Assembly (NCBI GenBank): GCA_022821645.1
Contig: JAJEDE010000011.1
Span: forward strand, 62,001-126,000
Length of the DNA: 64,000 bases
Origin: Chloroflexota bacterium
GTDB lineage: Bacteria > Chloroflexota > UBA11872
Direction of reading: 5' to 3'
Both the position numbers and the translations under genes were made by a program. Below the pieces are notes generated by a model. It worked only from the letters and a program-made list of their open reading frames with translations, ran no database searches and was not told the DNA's origin. Positions 1 through 9,235 of this stretch are shown piece after piece (positions within the stretch are counted from its first letter, which is position 1; each line of letters opens with the position of its first letter).

Positions 1-1
1 G

Positions 2-1675
2 GCCGCAGCGACGGCGGTTTCGGGACTGCACATGTCGTTCGACTGCGGCGAAAACTGGTTTCGTCGGGAGTTCTGGGGCATTCGGCCGACGGTTACGCGC
101 GTCGCTATCTCGCCGGACTTCGGGCGAGACCAGATGATCGTGGCGGGGACACAGCGCGAGGGCGTGTTCGTCTCTCGGAATCGAGGGCAGGGGTGGAACG
201 GATTCGTTTCCGGCCTGGAAGACGCCGAGATCTCGGCGCTGGCCATCGCCCCCGGGGCGTCGAACGGCGGAGCCGTCCTGGCCGCGACCGACAGCGGGAT
301 ACTGCTGCGTTCGACTGACGCTTGTCGAAGCTGGGAGCGCGTGGAAGACCTCGACGCCGACCCAATCGAGAGTCTGGCCTGGATCGAGCGAGAAACCGCC
401 GTGGCCGGAACTGTTTCAGGTCGGCTGCTGCGTTCGACGGATGGCGGCGGGCACTGGGAGACGGTCTGGCGCTCGGAGGGAGACACGGTCAATGGAATCG
501 CCGTGTCCGAGTCGGATGGCGGAAGCCGCCAAGTCGTTGCCGCGACTGGCCGTGGAAGGTTGTTGCAGTCCAGTGACGGCGCCACGACCTGGCAGGAACG
601 GCCAATTACTCCGGACGGCGAGGTCTCGGCTCTATGTGTGGGAGCGTCCAACGGGCGTGCGCTCATCGGGACCGATCGCCGCGGTGTCTATCGGCTGACC
701 GCGGACGGTCCGCCGGCCGCGACAAATGCCGGCTTGGTCAACCGCCCCATCCTTGATCTCGCGGTGTCGCGGTCGATCGACGGCGACAATACGCTGGTCC
801 TGGGGACGTTGCAGGACGGCGTGCTTGTTTCGCGTGACGGCGGGCTGAATTGGTCGACAACCCTGGATGACCCGGGATTGGGTCCGATTACCGCGGTGCG
901 GCTGTCGCCCGGATTCGCGCGGGACGGGATCGCCGGCGGAATAGCCGGCGGCCAGATCATCTGGAGCGCCGCCGGCGCCCGGTCGTGGGTGCGCGTGGGC
1001 GGCCTGACGGACGACTCGGCAGCAAACCTGCTGGAGTTTTCGCCGGACTTTGCTGCCGACGGCCACGTAACGGTGGGTGCTCAGGACGGGATGCTCTTAC
1101 AGTCCCATGACCATGGCGATACTTGGCGATCAGTCTGGACCGGGCTCGACGGCAGCGAAGTTCTGGCCCTGGCCTATTCGCCGCACTTCGGCCAGGACCG
1201 CGCGATGGTTGCGGCCGCCGGCGACGCGCAGCGGCTGGTGGTTATTCGATCAAGCGACGCGGGCGAGTCGTGGATGCCCTGGGTCGAGTACGACACGTCC
1301 CTGGGCTGGGCCTCGCTGGCGATACCTCCGAACTTCAAACCTGACGTTGGGCCTGTGCTGCTGGCGGCGCGAGACCGCATTGCGGTGCCCCCGAGTTCGG
1401 GCCGTGGCCCGTGGTTGGGACTTCGGGTCGCGGAAGGCGGTGAGGCTATTCGGCAGATCACGGTCTCGCCAGATTTCGGGCGTGACGGCCTGGTTGCCGC
1501 CGCCACCAGTGACGGCGTGTATCTCTCCAACACCGAGGGTCATGACTGGTCCCGGATGGACGGGCCGCTGGCAGGTCGGGCCGTGGAGCGCGTGAGCATT
1601 ACCGAGGCCACTTCGAATCGCCGAACGATTCATGCCGCAGTCGGCAGCGGCGAATTGTGGCGATTCAGCGCATGA
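2..1675 (+). CDS. Asp-box (BNR) beta-propeller protein, 5' end outside window
   Basis: The reading frame is open to the left edge, so the start is missing; the first internal ATG is at base 32. The product is a string of Asp-box motifs of the form S-x-D-x-G-x-T/S-W (for example STDGGGHW, SRDGGLNW, SHDHGDTW, SSDAGESW) alternating with SPDFGRD-type strands. This is the pattern of a sialidase/Vps10/Ycf48-like beta-propeller. No catalytic sialidase residues can be assigned, so a binding or sensor role is as likely as an enzymatic one. It overlaps the next gene through ATGA at 1672-1675, which implies translational coupling. A second Asp-box protein lies at 17413-18393. Confidence 0.8.
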   Translation, partial: AAATAVSGLHMSFDCGENWFRREFWGIRPTVTRVAISPDFGRDQMIVAGTQREGVFVSRNRGQGWNGFVSGLEDAEISALAIAPGASNGGAVLAATDSGILLRSTDACRSWERVEDLDADPIESLAWIERETAVAGTVSGRLLRSTDGGGHWETVWRSEGDTVNGIAVSESDGGSRQVVAATGRGRLLQSSDGATTWQERPITPDGEVSALCVGASNGRALIGTDRRGVYRLTADGPPAATNAGLVNRPILDLAVSRSIDGDNTLVLGTLQDGVLVSRDGGLNWSTTLDDPGLGPITAVRLSPGFARDGIAGGIAGGQIIWSAAGARSWVRVGGLTDDSAANLLEFSPDFAADGHVTVGAQDGMLLQSHDHGDTWRSVWTGLDGSEVLALAYSPHFGQDRAMVAAAGDAQRLVVIRSSDAGESWMPWVEYDTSLGWASLAIPPNFKPDVGPVLLAARDRIAVPPSSGRGPWLGLRVAEGGEAIRQITVSPDFGRDGLVAAATSDGVYLSNTEGHDWSRMDGPLAGRAVERVSITEATSNRRTIHAAVGSGELWRFSA

Positions 1676-3315
1676 GCGACGAGCCGCTGCGCAAGCCGCC
1701 GTCGCCGACCGCGCACGCGTTCATTCCCGGACCCCCGTTCGATGAGGCGCGCATCCCGCCCACCCGCGTGTCGAATGTCAACACGACCAGCATTCCGGCA
1801 GCCGTGGAATCGGCCTGTCGCGCGATGGCGAACGTGTTCAACCCCGCGGACAACGGCTATCCGTACATGTACACACGGATCTGGCCGGACGGGTGGCTGG
1901 GATTCAGCCCGTATCACGGGGCCATCCAGTTGGCGGGTCGCCACCTGGACGCGCTGCTGGCGGCCGAGGACGCGCTGGGCGTTGAGCTGGACGAAGAGGT
2001 GATTACGCAACACACGGAGGCGAGCTTTTTTTCCCTGAGCGCCGGGCCGCTGCCGTGCAATCACAGCACGCCCGGCGGTCCGCTGACGTCGGTGGATGAG
2101 CATTCGATTCGGGAGGCCATCCACGGTCTACATGCGCTGGCGCGATACCGGACATCCGACCGGGCGGCCGAGGCCGCGGAAGCTCTGATCACTGACATTC
2201 GGCGCTTCTGGAGTGCCAAGAGTGATTGGGACCAGGATGCGGTGCGCGCGGCGTACGGGTTGCCGATGACGGCGCGGCCGACGTTTGTTGAGGGCGTGGG
2301 TCGGGCGATCGGGCCGCTGACGAAGCTACACCAGGCAACCGGGTCCGGCACTGCGCTGGAAATGGCGCAGGACCTGGCGGCGCACGCGACCGAGCGGTTT
2401 TTCCTGGCCGACGGGTCATACGACGCGGACCGGTTGGGAGCGCATACGCATTCGACAACGTGCACGCTCTCCGGGATGGCTCTGCTTGCCAGCGTGACGG
2501 ACGACCTGGGACTACTGGGACGTGTCCGCGCGTTCTATGACAACGGGCTCCGGGTGATTCGCGACGAAGTGGGTTGGGTGCGGGAACGGCACCATCCGAG
2601 CTTTCACCCGGAACAGGGCGAGATGAATAACGTGGGAGACGTGATCGAGACGGCGTTAATCCTGGGGCGCTGTTTCGGCGACGCCTATTTTGAGGATGCC
2701 GAGAGGTATCTGCGGTCACAGTTGCTTCCGTCACAGGTCAGGGATCTGAGCTTTATGGACGAGGCGCCGGGCGGCGACGAGCGGCGTGATTTACGGACGC
2801 GTCTGCTTGGGCTGTTTGGTTTCAATGCCGTGTACGGTCATCTGCCGCTGGGGAAGAACCAGGTCACGCCGAGTATCGACATTGTGGGTGGCGCGACGGC
2901 CTCGCTATGCGCAGCGCAGCGCGCGGTTGCGACGACGAGCGGCGGAGTGACGCGGATCAACATGCTCTTCGACTTTGAATGCGATGCGGTGCGGATCGAG
3001 TCGCCCTATACGAGCAACGCGCTGCGGATCACGCCGAAGATTGCCGGCGACATCGCCGTGCGCGTGCCATCGTGGGCGGACTTGGACGCGATTCGAGTCG
3101 ACGACCATCCGGCGGAGCGTTTCGTCGTTGACAGGCGCCTTTGGCTCCGCCAGCCGGAGGTCGGACGAGTAGTGGCGGTGCGGCTGCCGCTGACCGAGCG
3201 CTACCTGACGATTCACCACCAGGACTACGACATCGAGGCGCGAATGCGGGGCGACGCGGTGGTCGCAATGGACGATCTTGGAGCGGGGTTGGCCTACTTC
3301 CCACCGCTTAGCTGA
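1672..3315 (+). CDS. GH127/DUF1680-like glycosidase-family protein
   Basis: This 547-residue protein has an alpha-helical central part of the (alpha/alpha)6 kind and a C-terminal beta-sandwich with the AVRVPSWAD segment, the layout of beta-L-arabinofuranosidase-like (DUF1680/GH127) proteins. The GH127 zinc-cysteine set is not evident, so catalytic activity and substrate are uncertain. The start at ATG 1672 overlaps the upstream stop (ATGA). A GTG at 1657 is possible but less natural. With the upstream propeller it forms a two-gene unit that converges on the dioxygenase operon. Confidence 0.55.
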   Translation: MSDEPLRKPPSPTAHAFIPGPPFDEARIPPTRVSNVNTTSIPAAVESACRAMANVFNPADNGYPYMYTRIWPDGWLGFSPYHGAIQLAGRHLDALLAAEDALGVELDEEVITQHTEASFFSLSAGPLPCNHSTPGGPLTSVDEHSIREAIHGLHALARYRTSDRAAEAAEALITDIRRFWSAKSDWDQDAVRAAYGLPMTARPTFVEGVGRAIGPLTKLHQATGSGTALEMAQDLAAHATERFFLADGSYDADRLGAHTHSTTCTLSGMALLASVTDDLGLLGRVRAFYDNGLRVIRDEVGWVRERHHPSFHPEQGEMNNVGDVIETALILGRCFGDAYFEDAERYLRSQLLPSQVRDLSFMDEAPGGDERRDLRTRLLGLFGFNAVYGHLPLGKNQVTPSIDIVGGATASLCAAQRAVATTSGGVTRINMLFDFECDAVRIESPYTSNALRITPKIAGDIAVRVPSWADLDAIRVDDHPAERFVVDRRLWLRQPEVGRVVAVRLPLTERYLTIHHQDYDIEARMRGDAVVAMDDLGAGLAYFPPLS

Positions 3316-3329
3316 CGGCCGGCGTCAGC
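3311..3329. terminator. Stop-codon hairpin between convergent genes
   Basis: A perfect 7-bp inverted repeat (GCTGACG, 5-nt loop, CGTCAGC) contains the stop codons of both convergent neighbours. There is no T-run on either side. It would fold in both transcripts, so it may end or stabilise them; this is inference. Confidence 0.4.
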
Positions 3330-4071
3330 GGATTCCGCGCTCGGGATAACGGGCGTTGGGGCCTTCCAGGATGGCTCGCTGGCGTTCGGTGAGGCCTTCC
3401 AAGCCTTCGGGTGTTGGGTACTCGCCCCACCATGCCAGCGGATTGGGGCTGTACTTGTAGAAGATTGTGCGTCGCTCGTGGTCGGCGGTCCAGGGCAGCG
3501 GACCGTGGGTTAGTGCCTCGGTGAAGATGATGGCCGTGCCGGCCGGCCCGGTCACGCGCTTGACGGTGTCGTGCTCATCGGTGAGGTCCCTCCACTCGTC
3601 CGGGAACGGCAGATTGCTCTTGTGACTGCCGGGAACGCAGGCGAAACCGCCGTTGCCGGGGTTCACGTCGGCCAAATTGAAGGCGACGACGGATAGGCCG
3701 TTGTGAAACTCGCCGTTGCTGTAGTGAAAGTACTGCACCGGATTGAATGGCATGGCGCCGCCGTGGAGCGTGGCGCCAATGGGGCTTAGTCCACCGCGAA
3801 TGATGTCCAGGTACGTGTGATCCAATCGGAACCTGGGTCCAAGGATGGCGTCCAGGTAGGGAACGATCTTGGGCGGATCGAGCAGGTCGATGTATGGCTG
3901 GCCCCAATTGAGCAGATTGACGAAGCGATGGGTCATCGCGTCGGCCGGCGTTTCCTCCGCGATCTTTCTATCGAGAATCTCGTTGAGCGCGGCCACGGTA
4001 TCGGCGTCAATTGCGTTAGGAATGGTCACGTAGCCCTGCAAGTCGAACAGGTAGCGGTCATGGTCGTTCAT
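3325..4071 (-). CDS. Phytanoyl-CoA dioxygenase (PhyH) family protein
   Basis: This 248-residue protein belongs to the Fe(II)/2-oxoglutarate dioxygenase family PhyH, which hydroxylates small organic substrates. The core has an FNLADVNPGNGGFACVPGSH segment followed by a distal THGPLPW histidine, as in the family's double-stranded beta-helix. The N-terminal half starts with the typical FDLQGYVTIPNAID. The start at 4071 was chosen because GGGAGG sits 5 nt upstream; the open frame to 4272 lacks similarity. It is the last gene of a minus-strand catabolic run, 22 bp after the isomerase-like gene. The substrate is unknown. Confidence 0.8.
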   Translation of the reverse strand: MNDHDRYLFDLQGYVTIPNAIDADTVAALNEILDRKIAEETPADAMTHRFVNLLNWGQPYIDLLDPPKIVPYLDAILGPRFRLDHTYLDIIRGGLSPIGATLHGGAMPFNPVQYFHYSNGEFHNGLSVVAFNLADVNPGNGGFACVPGSHKSNLPFPDEWRDLTDEHDTVKRVTGPAGTAIIFTEALTHGPLPWTADHERRTIFYKYSPNPLAWWGEYPTPEGLEGLTERQRAILEGPNARYPERGIR

Positions 4072-4093
4072 GCATTCCTCCCGAGGGCATACA

Positions 4094-5107
4094 TTACCTC
4101 GCGTCGCGGGACGATTTGCGCGAGGCATAGGCCCCAACCATTGCCAGCGAGGCGGTAAGCCACGCTTCGACGTCATGCTCGGGCCGAGTGACGATCTTAA
4201 GGCAGTGGATGAGCGCGTCGGGCTCGGCCGACCGGTCGTGAAGGATGTCCAGAATCCGATCCACCGGGACATGGCCCTCGCCGATTGGGGTGTGGAAGAG
4301 CGCGCCGGTGGCTACTTCGGTGAGGGCCTGGACGCGCATGTCGCGGAGGTGGGTAGCGACGACATAGGGCGCGACGAGGCGAGCGGCGTCGAGCGGATCT
4401 TCCGTGACGGCAAGGGGGCTGGCGACGTCGAGGACGAGGCGGAGATTGGGCGACGCGACGGCCTCGATGACCCGAACGAACTCAGCGCAGCGGTAGTCCA
4501 TGTGCGGTTCGAGGGCCAGCGTGACGCCCATATCGGCTGCGAGCGGGAGAAGCGTTCGCGCATTGGACTCGATGCGCTTCAGTTGGTCGGCGAGGATTGG
4601 CCGGGGCGAATAGCGGTTGGGCCGATCGGGCTGCCCATGGACCAGGCTCAGAACGGACGCGCCGGCGTCCGCGGCCAGACGAATTGCCGTTGCAGCGATA
4701 AAGGCTTCGCTATCACCGGTCCAGCCGGACTGCAGACTGCTGGCTTGCTCCTGGTCGAAGTGTGCGGTCGAACCCTTGGATGCGGCGTTTCCCCAGCGAT
4801 GGGGTCCGGCAACGAGATTGACGGATACGCTGCCAAGGAGTTGCACGCCGGCGTCGGCGCAACGGGTTCCGAAGGCTGATGCGCGATCCCGGTTCTTGAG
4901 CAGGCCGAGGTCCATCGTGAGCGCGGATAGCCCATGCGCGCGGACACGATCCAGTAGCCAGTCGGGCAAGTCGGCTTCGGGGTTTGGCGGATCAACCGAG
5001 AGAATGTGTGGTGCGTAGTGGCTGGTGGCGCGAAAGGCCGGCCGATCGGCCCGCATCCATGGGTAGGCGATCCAGCGGTAGGTGTCGGCCGAGAGTCCGA
5101 ATCTCAC
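4094..5107 (-). CDS. Sugar phosphate isomerase/epimerase-like TIM barrel
   Basis: This 337-residue xylose-isomerase-like barrel (AP endonuclease family 2 fold) has metal-ligand-type segments VTLALEPHMDYR (Glu, His), LVLDVASPL (Asp), VVATHLRDMR (His) and IGEGHVPVD (Glu/His) in the family order. Such proteins epimerise or isomerise sugars and related polyols. Its start overlaps the stop of the paralogous barrel by ATGA (5104-5107), so the two are translationally coupled and may form one enzyme. The substrate cannot be read from sequence. Confidence 0.8.
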   Translation of the reverse strand: MRFGLSADTYRWIAYPWMRADRPAFRATSHYAPHILSVDPPNPEADLPDWLLDRVRAHGLSALTMDLGLLKNRDRASAFGTRCADAGVQLLGSVSVNLVAGPHRWGNAASKGSTAHFDQEQASSLQSGWTGDSEAFIAATAIRLAADAGASVLSLVHGQPDRPNRYSPRPILADQLKRIESNARTLLPLAADMGVTLALEPHMDYRCAEFVRVIEAVASPNLRLVLDVASPLAVTEDPLDAARLVAPYVVATHLRDMRVQALTEVATGALFHTPIGEGHVPVDRILDILHDRSAEPDALIHCLKIVTRPEHDVEAWLTASLAMVGAYASRKSSRDAR

Positions 5108-6045
5108 GCGGCTGCCTGGTTCGGGAAGTGGTCGGCGGCGTGCCGCCGGAGGTGCGCGATGCTGGCGCGGACCCAGCGGTCGGGATCCGTCTGCGGCAAG
5201 CCGGCGATCTCGATATGTGCGAGGAGTTCGTCAGGATTCGGCGCTTCAGCCCGAAGCAGGTCCAGGATCTCCGCGATCGGGGAGTCACCGCGACCGACCG
5301 GCGCCCAGTGGAGTTCCGGTTCCCAGGTCTCGGTGAGCGGATGGACCGTGAAGTCCTTGAGGTGGGCCGCGACGGTGTAGGGCGCGGCCAGCCGTGCACC
5401 TTCAAGAGGGTCCTCCAGCACCAGGAATGGATTGGCTGTGTCCAGGGTGATCCGCGCGAATTCGCAGTCGAGGCCCTGGACGATAGCCACGACCTCGCTC
5501 AGCCGGTAGTCCATGTGGTTCTCGAAGGCGAGCGTTACGCCGTGCTCCCGGCAGGCCGGCAGGATGGTGCTGAAGTTTCGGATGGCGCGATCGACTTGCT
5601 CGCCGATTGGGGGATCGGTGCTGAAGTGGTTGTGCACGCCCGCCAGGAGGTGGGTGACGGTGGCGATGTTCGCGCCGCTGCGAGCGTTGAGTTCGACGTG
5701 TTCGATAGCCCGTTCACGATACTCGGAGTCCCACTGGTTGGCAGTGGCGGCCCAGTTGGCGGTGAGGCCGCCGTTGAAGATAAGTCCGGCGGCTCGCATG
5801 CGGGTGCCGAATTCCTCGACGGTTGGGCCGTGGCCAACGTCCGCGGCGTGCATGTAGAAGCCCTCGAGGCCGAGGTCGCGAGTTTTGTGCAGCATCCAGT
5901 CGTGGCGCATGACACCGGGCTTGGGGGAAGACTCGGTCTGTAGAAAGGTCGGGGGCCAGCCGAAATTGCGGTGCTCAGGACGGTCGCGACGCCGATGCGG
6001 GTCAAGCATCCAGCGGTAGCAGGCCGTGGAGATGCAGAGTTTCAC
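5104..6045 (-). CDS. Sugar phosphate isomerase/epimerase-like TIM barrel (paralogue)
   Basis: This 313-residue paralogue of the next gene opens with the same kind of strand (LCISTACYRWM compared with FGLSADTYRWI). Metal-site segments are VTLAFENHMDYR, ITLDTANPFL, VAAHLKDF and VGRGDSPI. The pair probably arose by tandem duplication and then diverged. It lies 42 bp downstream of the ABC permease in a minus-strand operon. Function is inferred from fold only. Confidence 0.8.
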   Translation of the reverse strand: MKLCISTACYRWMLDPHRRRDRPEHRNFGWPPTFLQTESSPKPGVMRHDWMLHKTRDLGLEGFYMHAADVGHGPTVEEFGTRMRAAGLIFNGGLTANWAATANQWDSEYRERAIEHVELNARSGANIATVTHLLAGVHNHFSTDPPIGEQVDRAIRNFSTILPACREHGVTLAFENHMDYRLSEVVAIVQGLDCEFARITLDTANPFLVLEDPLEGARLAAPYTVAAHLKDFTVHPLTETWEPELHWAPVGRGDSPIAEILDLLRAEAPNPDELLAHIEIAGLPQTDPDRWVRASIAHLRRHAADHFPNQAAA

Positions 6046-6087
6046 GCGACGCGAGAGGCTACGAGGGACCTGCAGGGTCCGTGATGC

Positions 6088-7065
6088 TCAGTTCGCTTTT
6101 TGATCGGTCAACCGTACGCGTGGGTCAACGTACGTGTACAGGATATCTACCAGGAGATTTACAACGGCGTATACGACGGCGGCAAGTAGGACCAGGGCCT
6201 GAATGACGGGGTAGTCGCGGGCTTCGATAGCATCGACGAGACGCAATCCGAGACCCTGGCGAAAAAAGACGGCCTCGATAGCGACTGCGCCGCCCAAGAG
6301 TGAACCGAACTCCAAGCCAACAACCGTAAGGACGGGGATCATGGCATTGCGAAGGCCATGCACCCAGATGACATTCCGTTCGCCCACGCCCTTGGCCCGT
6401 GCCGTGCGAATGTAGTCACGGGAGAGGACGTCGAGCATCGACGAGCGGGTGAGCCGGGCCAGAATCGCGGCCGCCGCGGTTCCGAGCGTGATGGCCGGCA
6501 TGATGAGCTGTGGGCCAACGCCATTCGAAATCACGGGCAGCCAATTCAGGTTAATGGCGAAGATCAAGATAAGGATGGTTGCCAGGAAGAAGCTAGGGAA
6601 CGACACGCCGAGAATGGCGAATATTTGGGCGCCGTAGTCGACCCACGTGTGACGTCGAATGGCTGAAAGGATGCCGGCGCCCAAACCGATGGCAAGAGCC
6701 ACGGCCATGCCGGATAACGTGAGTTGAATGGTGGCGGGTGCGTGATCCTTGATCAGGTCAGTGACCGGGCGACGATATTGGATTGAGTCGCCAAAGTCGG
6801 CGCGGAACACGTCCCTGACGTACAGCACAAACTGGTGTGGCACGGACTTGTCGAGGTTGTAGCTCTCGCGCAGTTTTTCCAGCGCGGCCCGGCTGACTTC
6901 ACCGCCACTCCCGGCGGTGGCTCCCGAGTCCCCGACCCCGCCAGTCGAATAGAACAGTGCGATGGGATCGCCGGGAACAAGACGCATCAGGACGAATACG
7001 GACAACAACACCCCGAATAAGACAGGGATGGTGTAGAGCCCGCGACGCAGGATGTAAGCGCCCAT
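6088..7065 (-). CDS. ABC transporter permease, dipeptide/oligopeptide type (DppB-like)
   Basis: This 325-residue inner-membrane permease has the DppB N-terminus (an ILRRGLYTIPVLFGV segment, then RLVPGDP) and six likely membrane helices. The cytoplasmic coupling loop is DYIRTARAKGVGERNVIWVH, the EAA-type motif that docks the ATPase. It pairs with the DppC-like permease at 9236-10195 and the solute-binding protein at 7152-9140. No ATPase gene is present in this cluster, so one must be supplied from elsewhere. A strong hairpin separates it from the binding-protein gene. Confidence 0.9.
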   Translation of the reverse strand: MGAYILRRGLYTIPVLFGVLLSVFVLMRLVPGDPIALFYSTGGVGDSGATAGSGGEVSRAALEKLRESYNLDKSVPHQFVLYVRDVFRADFGDSIQYRRPVTDLIKDHAPATIQLTLSGMAVALAIGLGAGILSAIRRHTWVDYGAQIFAILGVSFPSFFLATILILIFAINLNWLPVISNGVGPQLIMPAITLGTAAAAILARLTRSSMLDVLSRDYIRTARAKGVGERNVIWVHGLRNAMIPVLTVVGLEFGSLLGGAVAIEAVFFRQGLGLRLVDAIEARDYPVIQALVLLAAVVYAVVNLLVDILYTYVDPRVRLTDQKAN

Positions 7066-7097
7066 CGCTCAGCCGTTTTCCGGACTATACGGTGCGA

Positions 7098-7135
7098 GAA
7101 GGCGTCCGGCCGGCTGATGCCGGCCGGACGCCTTT
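7098..7135 (-). promoter_or_regulatory. Strong intercistronic hairpin after the solute-binding protein gene
   Basis: A 16-bp G+C-rich stem with a 4-nt loop (core arms 7099-7114 and 7119-7134) lies between the binding-protein stop at 7152 and the DppB-like start at 7065. There is no long T-run. Hairpins at this position commonly stabilise the upstream mRNA or attenuate readthrough, so that binding protein is made in excess over permease. That role is inferred. Confidence 0.55.
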
Positions 7136-7151
7136 CGCATTACGTCCGAAT

Positions 7152-9140
7152 CTACTCCTGGGTGCTGTAGAACTGACCGAAGAACGGCAGGTAGTCGATT
7201 CCGAGGAACAACTCGCCGCCGATGCGGTCGGGGTTCGTCAGCCACGGCAGGTAGTCGTGGACCAGCGGGATCGCAACCGCGTTCTCCATCAGGTAGAGCT
7301 CGGCCTCTTCCCAGAGCGCCTTGGCCTCTTCCGCGTCGAAGCTCGCGCGCGCCGCCTCGAGCAGCCCGTCGATCTTCGCGTTCGGCGTGGCCGACTCGGG
7401 AATACCGTCGAACTCGAAGAACGAGTAGGAGCGGTTGGCTCCGCCGTACGAGGCGGTGTGGAATCGGTCGTACATCACGTCGCCGCTAGGCGCCGCGACA
7501 CCGATCCATGTGGTGTGGTAGAGACCCTTGGAAGCGCCTTCGCGGTGCGTAGCGCCGTCCATCTTCGGGATATCCACGAAGATGCCGAGGTTCTTCTCCA
7601 CGTCCAGCTTGAACAGCTCGACCACCGGGTCGCCGCGGTCCGGGTAGCTGATTTCCAGCCGCCGGCCGTCGGAGGCGTAGCGGAAGCCGTCCTCGCCCTT
7701 GGCGTAGCCGGCCTCGTCGAGGATCTGGTTGGCAATACCCACATCGTAGGTGTAGAGCTCGCCAGCCTCGGCGCTGCGGCCGATCGTGCCGGGCACCAGC
7801 AGGTTGCTGATGTTGAGCGGGGCGGTACCGCCGTTGGCGCGCACCGTTACCGTGCGGCGGTCAACGCCGAACAGCAGGGCCTTACGCACGTTCAGGTCGT
7901 CCAGTGGCCAAAGCTGCGTGTGCAGCGGCATGTACTGACCCATACCAGGGGCGGCATAGCCGATGACGTGGTACTTGGCGTTCTCGGACACCCGCTTGTA
8001 GTCCGCAAACGACCAGTTGAGACAGATGTCAACCTCGCCAGCCTCGAAGGCAGCGGCGTTGTCGGTCATGTTGTACCCAAGGATTTGGATACGCAACCGG
8101 TCCGGATACGGCGCGCCCTGGTGCGCGAGGAATGACGGGCCCCAGTTGTAATCTTCGTTACGGTCGAACACGACCTTGACGTCGTCTTCCCAGACCCCCG
8201 ACCACTTGAAGGGGCCAGTGCCAACGGGATCGCGACTGAAGGCCTCACCGCGCTCCGTGACCGCCTTGGGCGAGGCCATGCCCGTGTGTTGGTGAGCAAT
8301 GGAGTGCAGGAAGGACGGAGGCGACTGCGGCTGCGGAGTGCTGATCCGAATCTTGAAGTCGTCCACTTTCTCAACGCTGCCCATGGACGCAACGTCACGA
8401 ATGACGTGGCCACGGGCCAGATCCGGGTCAAGGAAACGCTGGAAGTTGAAGACGGCCGCATCGGCGTTGAACGGTTCGCCGTCGTGAAACACGACGTCGT
8501 TACGCAGCGGGATGACCCACGAGAGCTTGTCGTCCGCGGGTTCCGGCAGATCAGACGCCAGGTGCGGGTAAATCAGGTTGCCCTTGCCGTAGGTGTATAG
8601 CAGGTCGTACATGACCGCTGCCGGCTCGGCGCTGCGGCCGCCCCAGGTGGCCGGGTCAAAGCCGGTGGGGTTGCCGAAGGTCATGTAACTGACTTCGCCA
8701 CCCGGCTTGGGGTCCCACGGCTTGGCGCCGATGGCCACGGACTCGTCGAGGTTGTAGATGTCGATGCCGGGCGCGCGCTCAGCGGCCGCCTCGACGATCT
8801 TCTCCACGACCCTCTCGACGATCTTCTCGACTTCAACGACCTTCTCGACTTCGACCTCGACCGGGACTTCGACGACCTGTTTGACTTCGACCGTCCTGGT
8901 CACGATCTTCTCGACCTGCTGGGTCACGATCTTTTCGACCGGGACTTCCCTGACTTCGGTCTCACGGACGATCTTCTCGACCGGGACTTCCTTCACCACT
9001 GTGGTCTCGATCGGGACTTCCTTGGTGACGACTTGAGTCTCACCGCAAGCTGCTAGTGCAGCCGCCCCGACGCCACCGGCCAAGCCAGCCAAGCCAGTCC
9101 GAAGGACGAGCCGCCGGCTCACGCTCGGCGTCTTGATCAT
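7152..9140 (-). CDS. ABC transporter solute-binding protein, family 5, Tat-type lipoprotein
   Basis: This is a 662-residue extracytoplasmic binding protein of the peptide/nickel/oligosaccharide family (SBP_bac_5). It begins with twin arginines (SRRLVL), a hydrophobic stretch and the lipobox LAAC at Cys32, so it is probably exported folded and lipid-anchored. Residues 37-117 form a low-complexity Glu/Val/Lys/Pro linker that holds the ligand domain away from the membrane. The domain proper has LRNDVVFHDGEPFNADAAV, typical of the family. The start at 9140 has a GGGGAGG site 6 nt upstream; the frame upstream to 9206 is not supported. It lies between its two permease genes. Confidence 0.92.
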   Translation of the reverse strand: MIKTPSVSRRLVLRTGLAGLAGGVGAAALAACGETQVVTKEVPIETTVVKEVPVEKIVRETEVREVPVEKIVTQQVEKIVTRTVEVKQVVEVPVEVEVEKVVEVEKIVERVVEKIVEAAAERAPGIDIYNLDESVAIGAKPWDPKPGGEVSYMTFGNPTGFDPATWGGRSAEPAAVMYDLLYTYGKGNLIYPHLASDLPEPADDKLSWVIPLRNDVVFHDGEPFNADAAVFNFQRFLDPDLARGHVIRDVASMGSVEKVDDFKIRISTPQPQSPPSFLHSIAHQHTGMASPKAVTERGEAFSRDPVGTGPFKWSGVWEDDVKVVFDRNEDYNWGPSFLAHQGAPYPDRLRIQILGYNMTDNAAAFEAGEVDICLNWSFADYKRVSENAKYHVIGYAAPGMGQYMPLHTQLWPLDDLNVRKALLFGVDRRTVTVRANGGTAPLNISNLLVPGTIGRSAEAGELYTYDVGIANQILDEAGYAKGEDGFRYASDGRRLEISYPDRGDPVVELFKLDVEKNLGIFVDIPKMDGATHREGASKGLYHTTWIGVAAPSGDVMYDRFHTASYGGANRSYSFFEFDGIPESATPNAKIDGLLEAARASFDAEEAKALWEEAELYLMENAVAIPLVHDYLPWLTNPDRIGGELFLGIDYLPFFGQFYSTQE
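8790..9032 (-). repeat. Imperfect repeat encoding an E/V/K/P linker
   Basis: These 81 codons (residues 37-117 of the solute-binding protein) are built of short units such as KEVPVEKIV and VEVEKVVEV. At DNA level they give degenerate repeats of about 9-33 bp. The segment is predicted to be an extended or coiled spacer between lipid anchor and ligand-binding domain. Confidence 0.8.
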
Positions 9141-9235
9141 GTGCAACCTCCCCTTGAGGCGCGCAACTACAGCGCCTCGACGAATGCGATAGCGTACCGA
9201 ATGCACGCGCGGAATGCCATGGACTCGAAGCTCAA

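Noticed and set aside
8758..9036. Ser/Thr/Phe repeat protein opposite the solute-binding protein linker
   Set aside because: It is the complement of the E/V/K linker codons; no start signal and no independent support.
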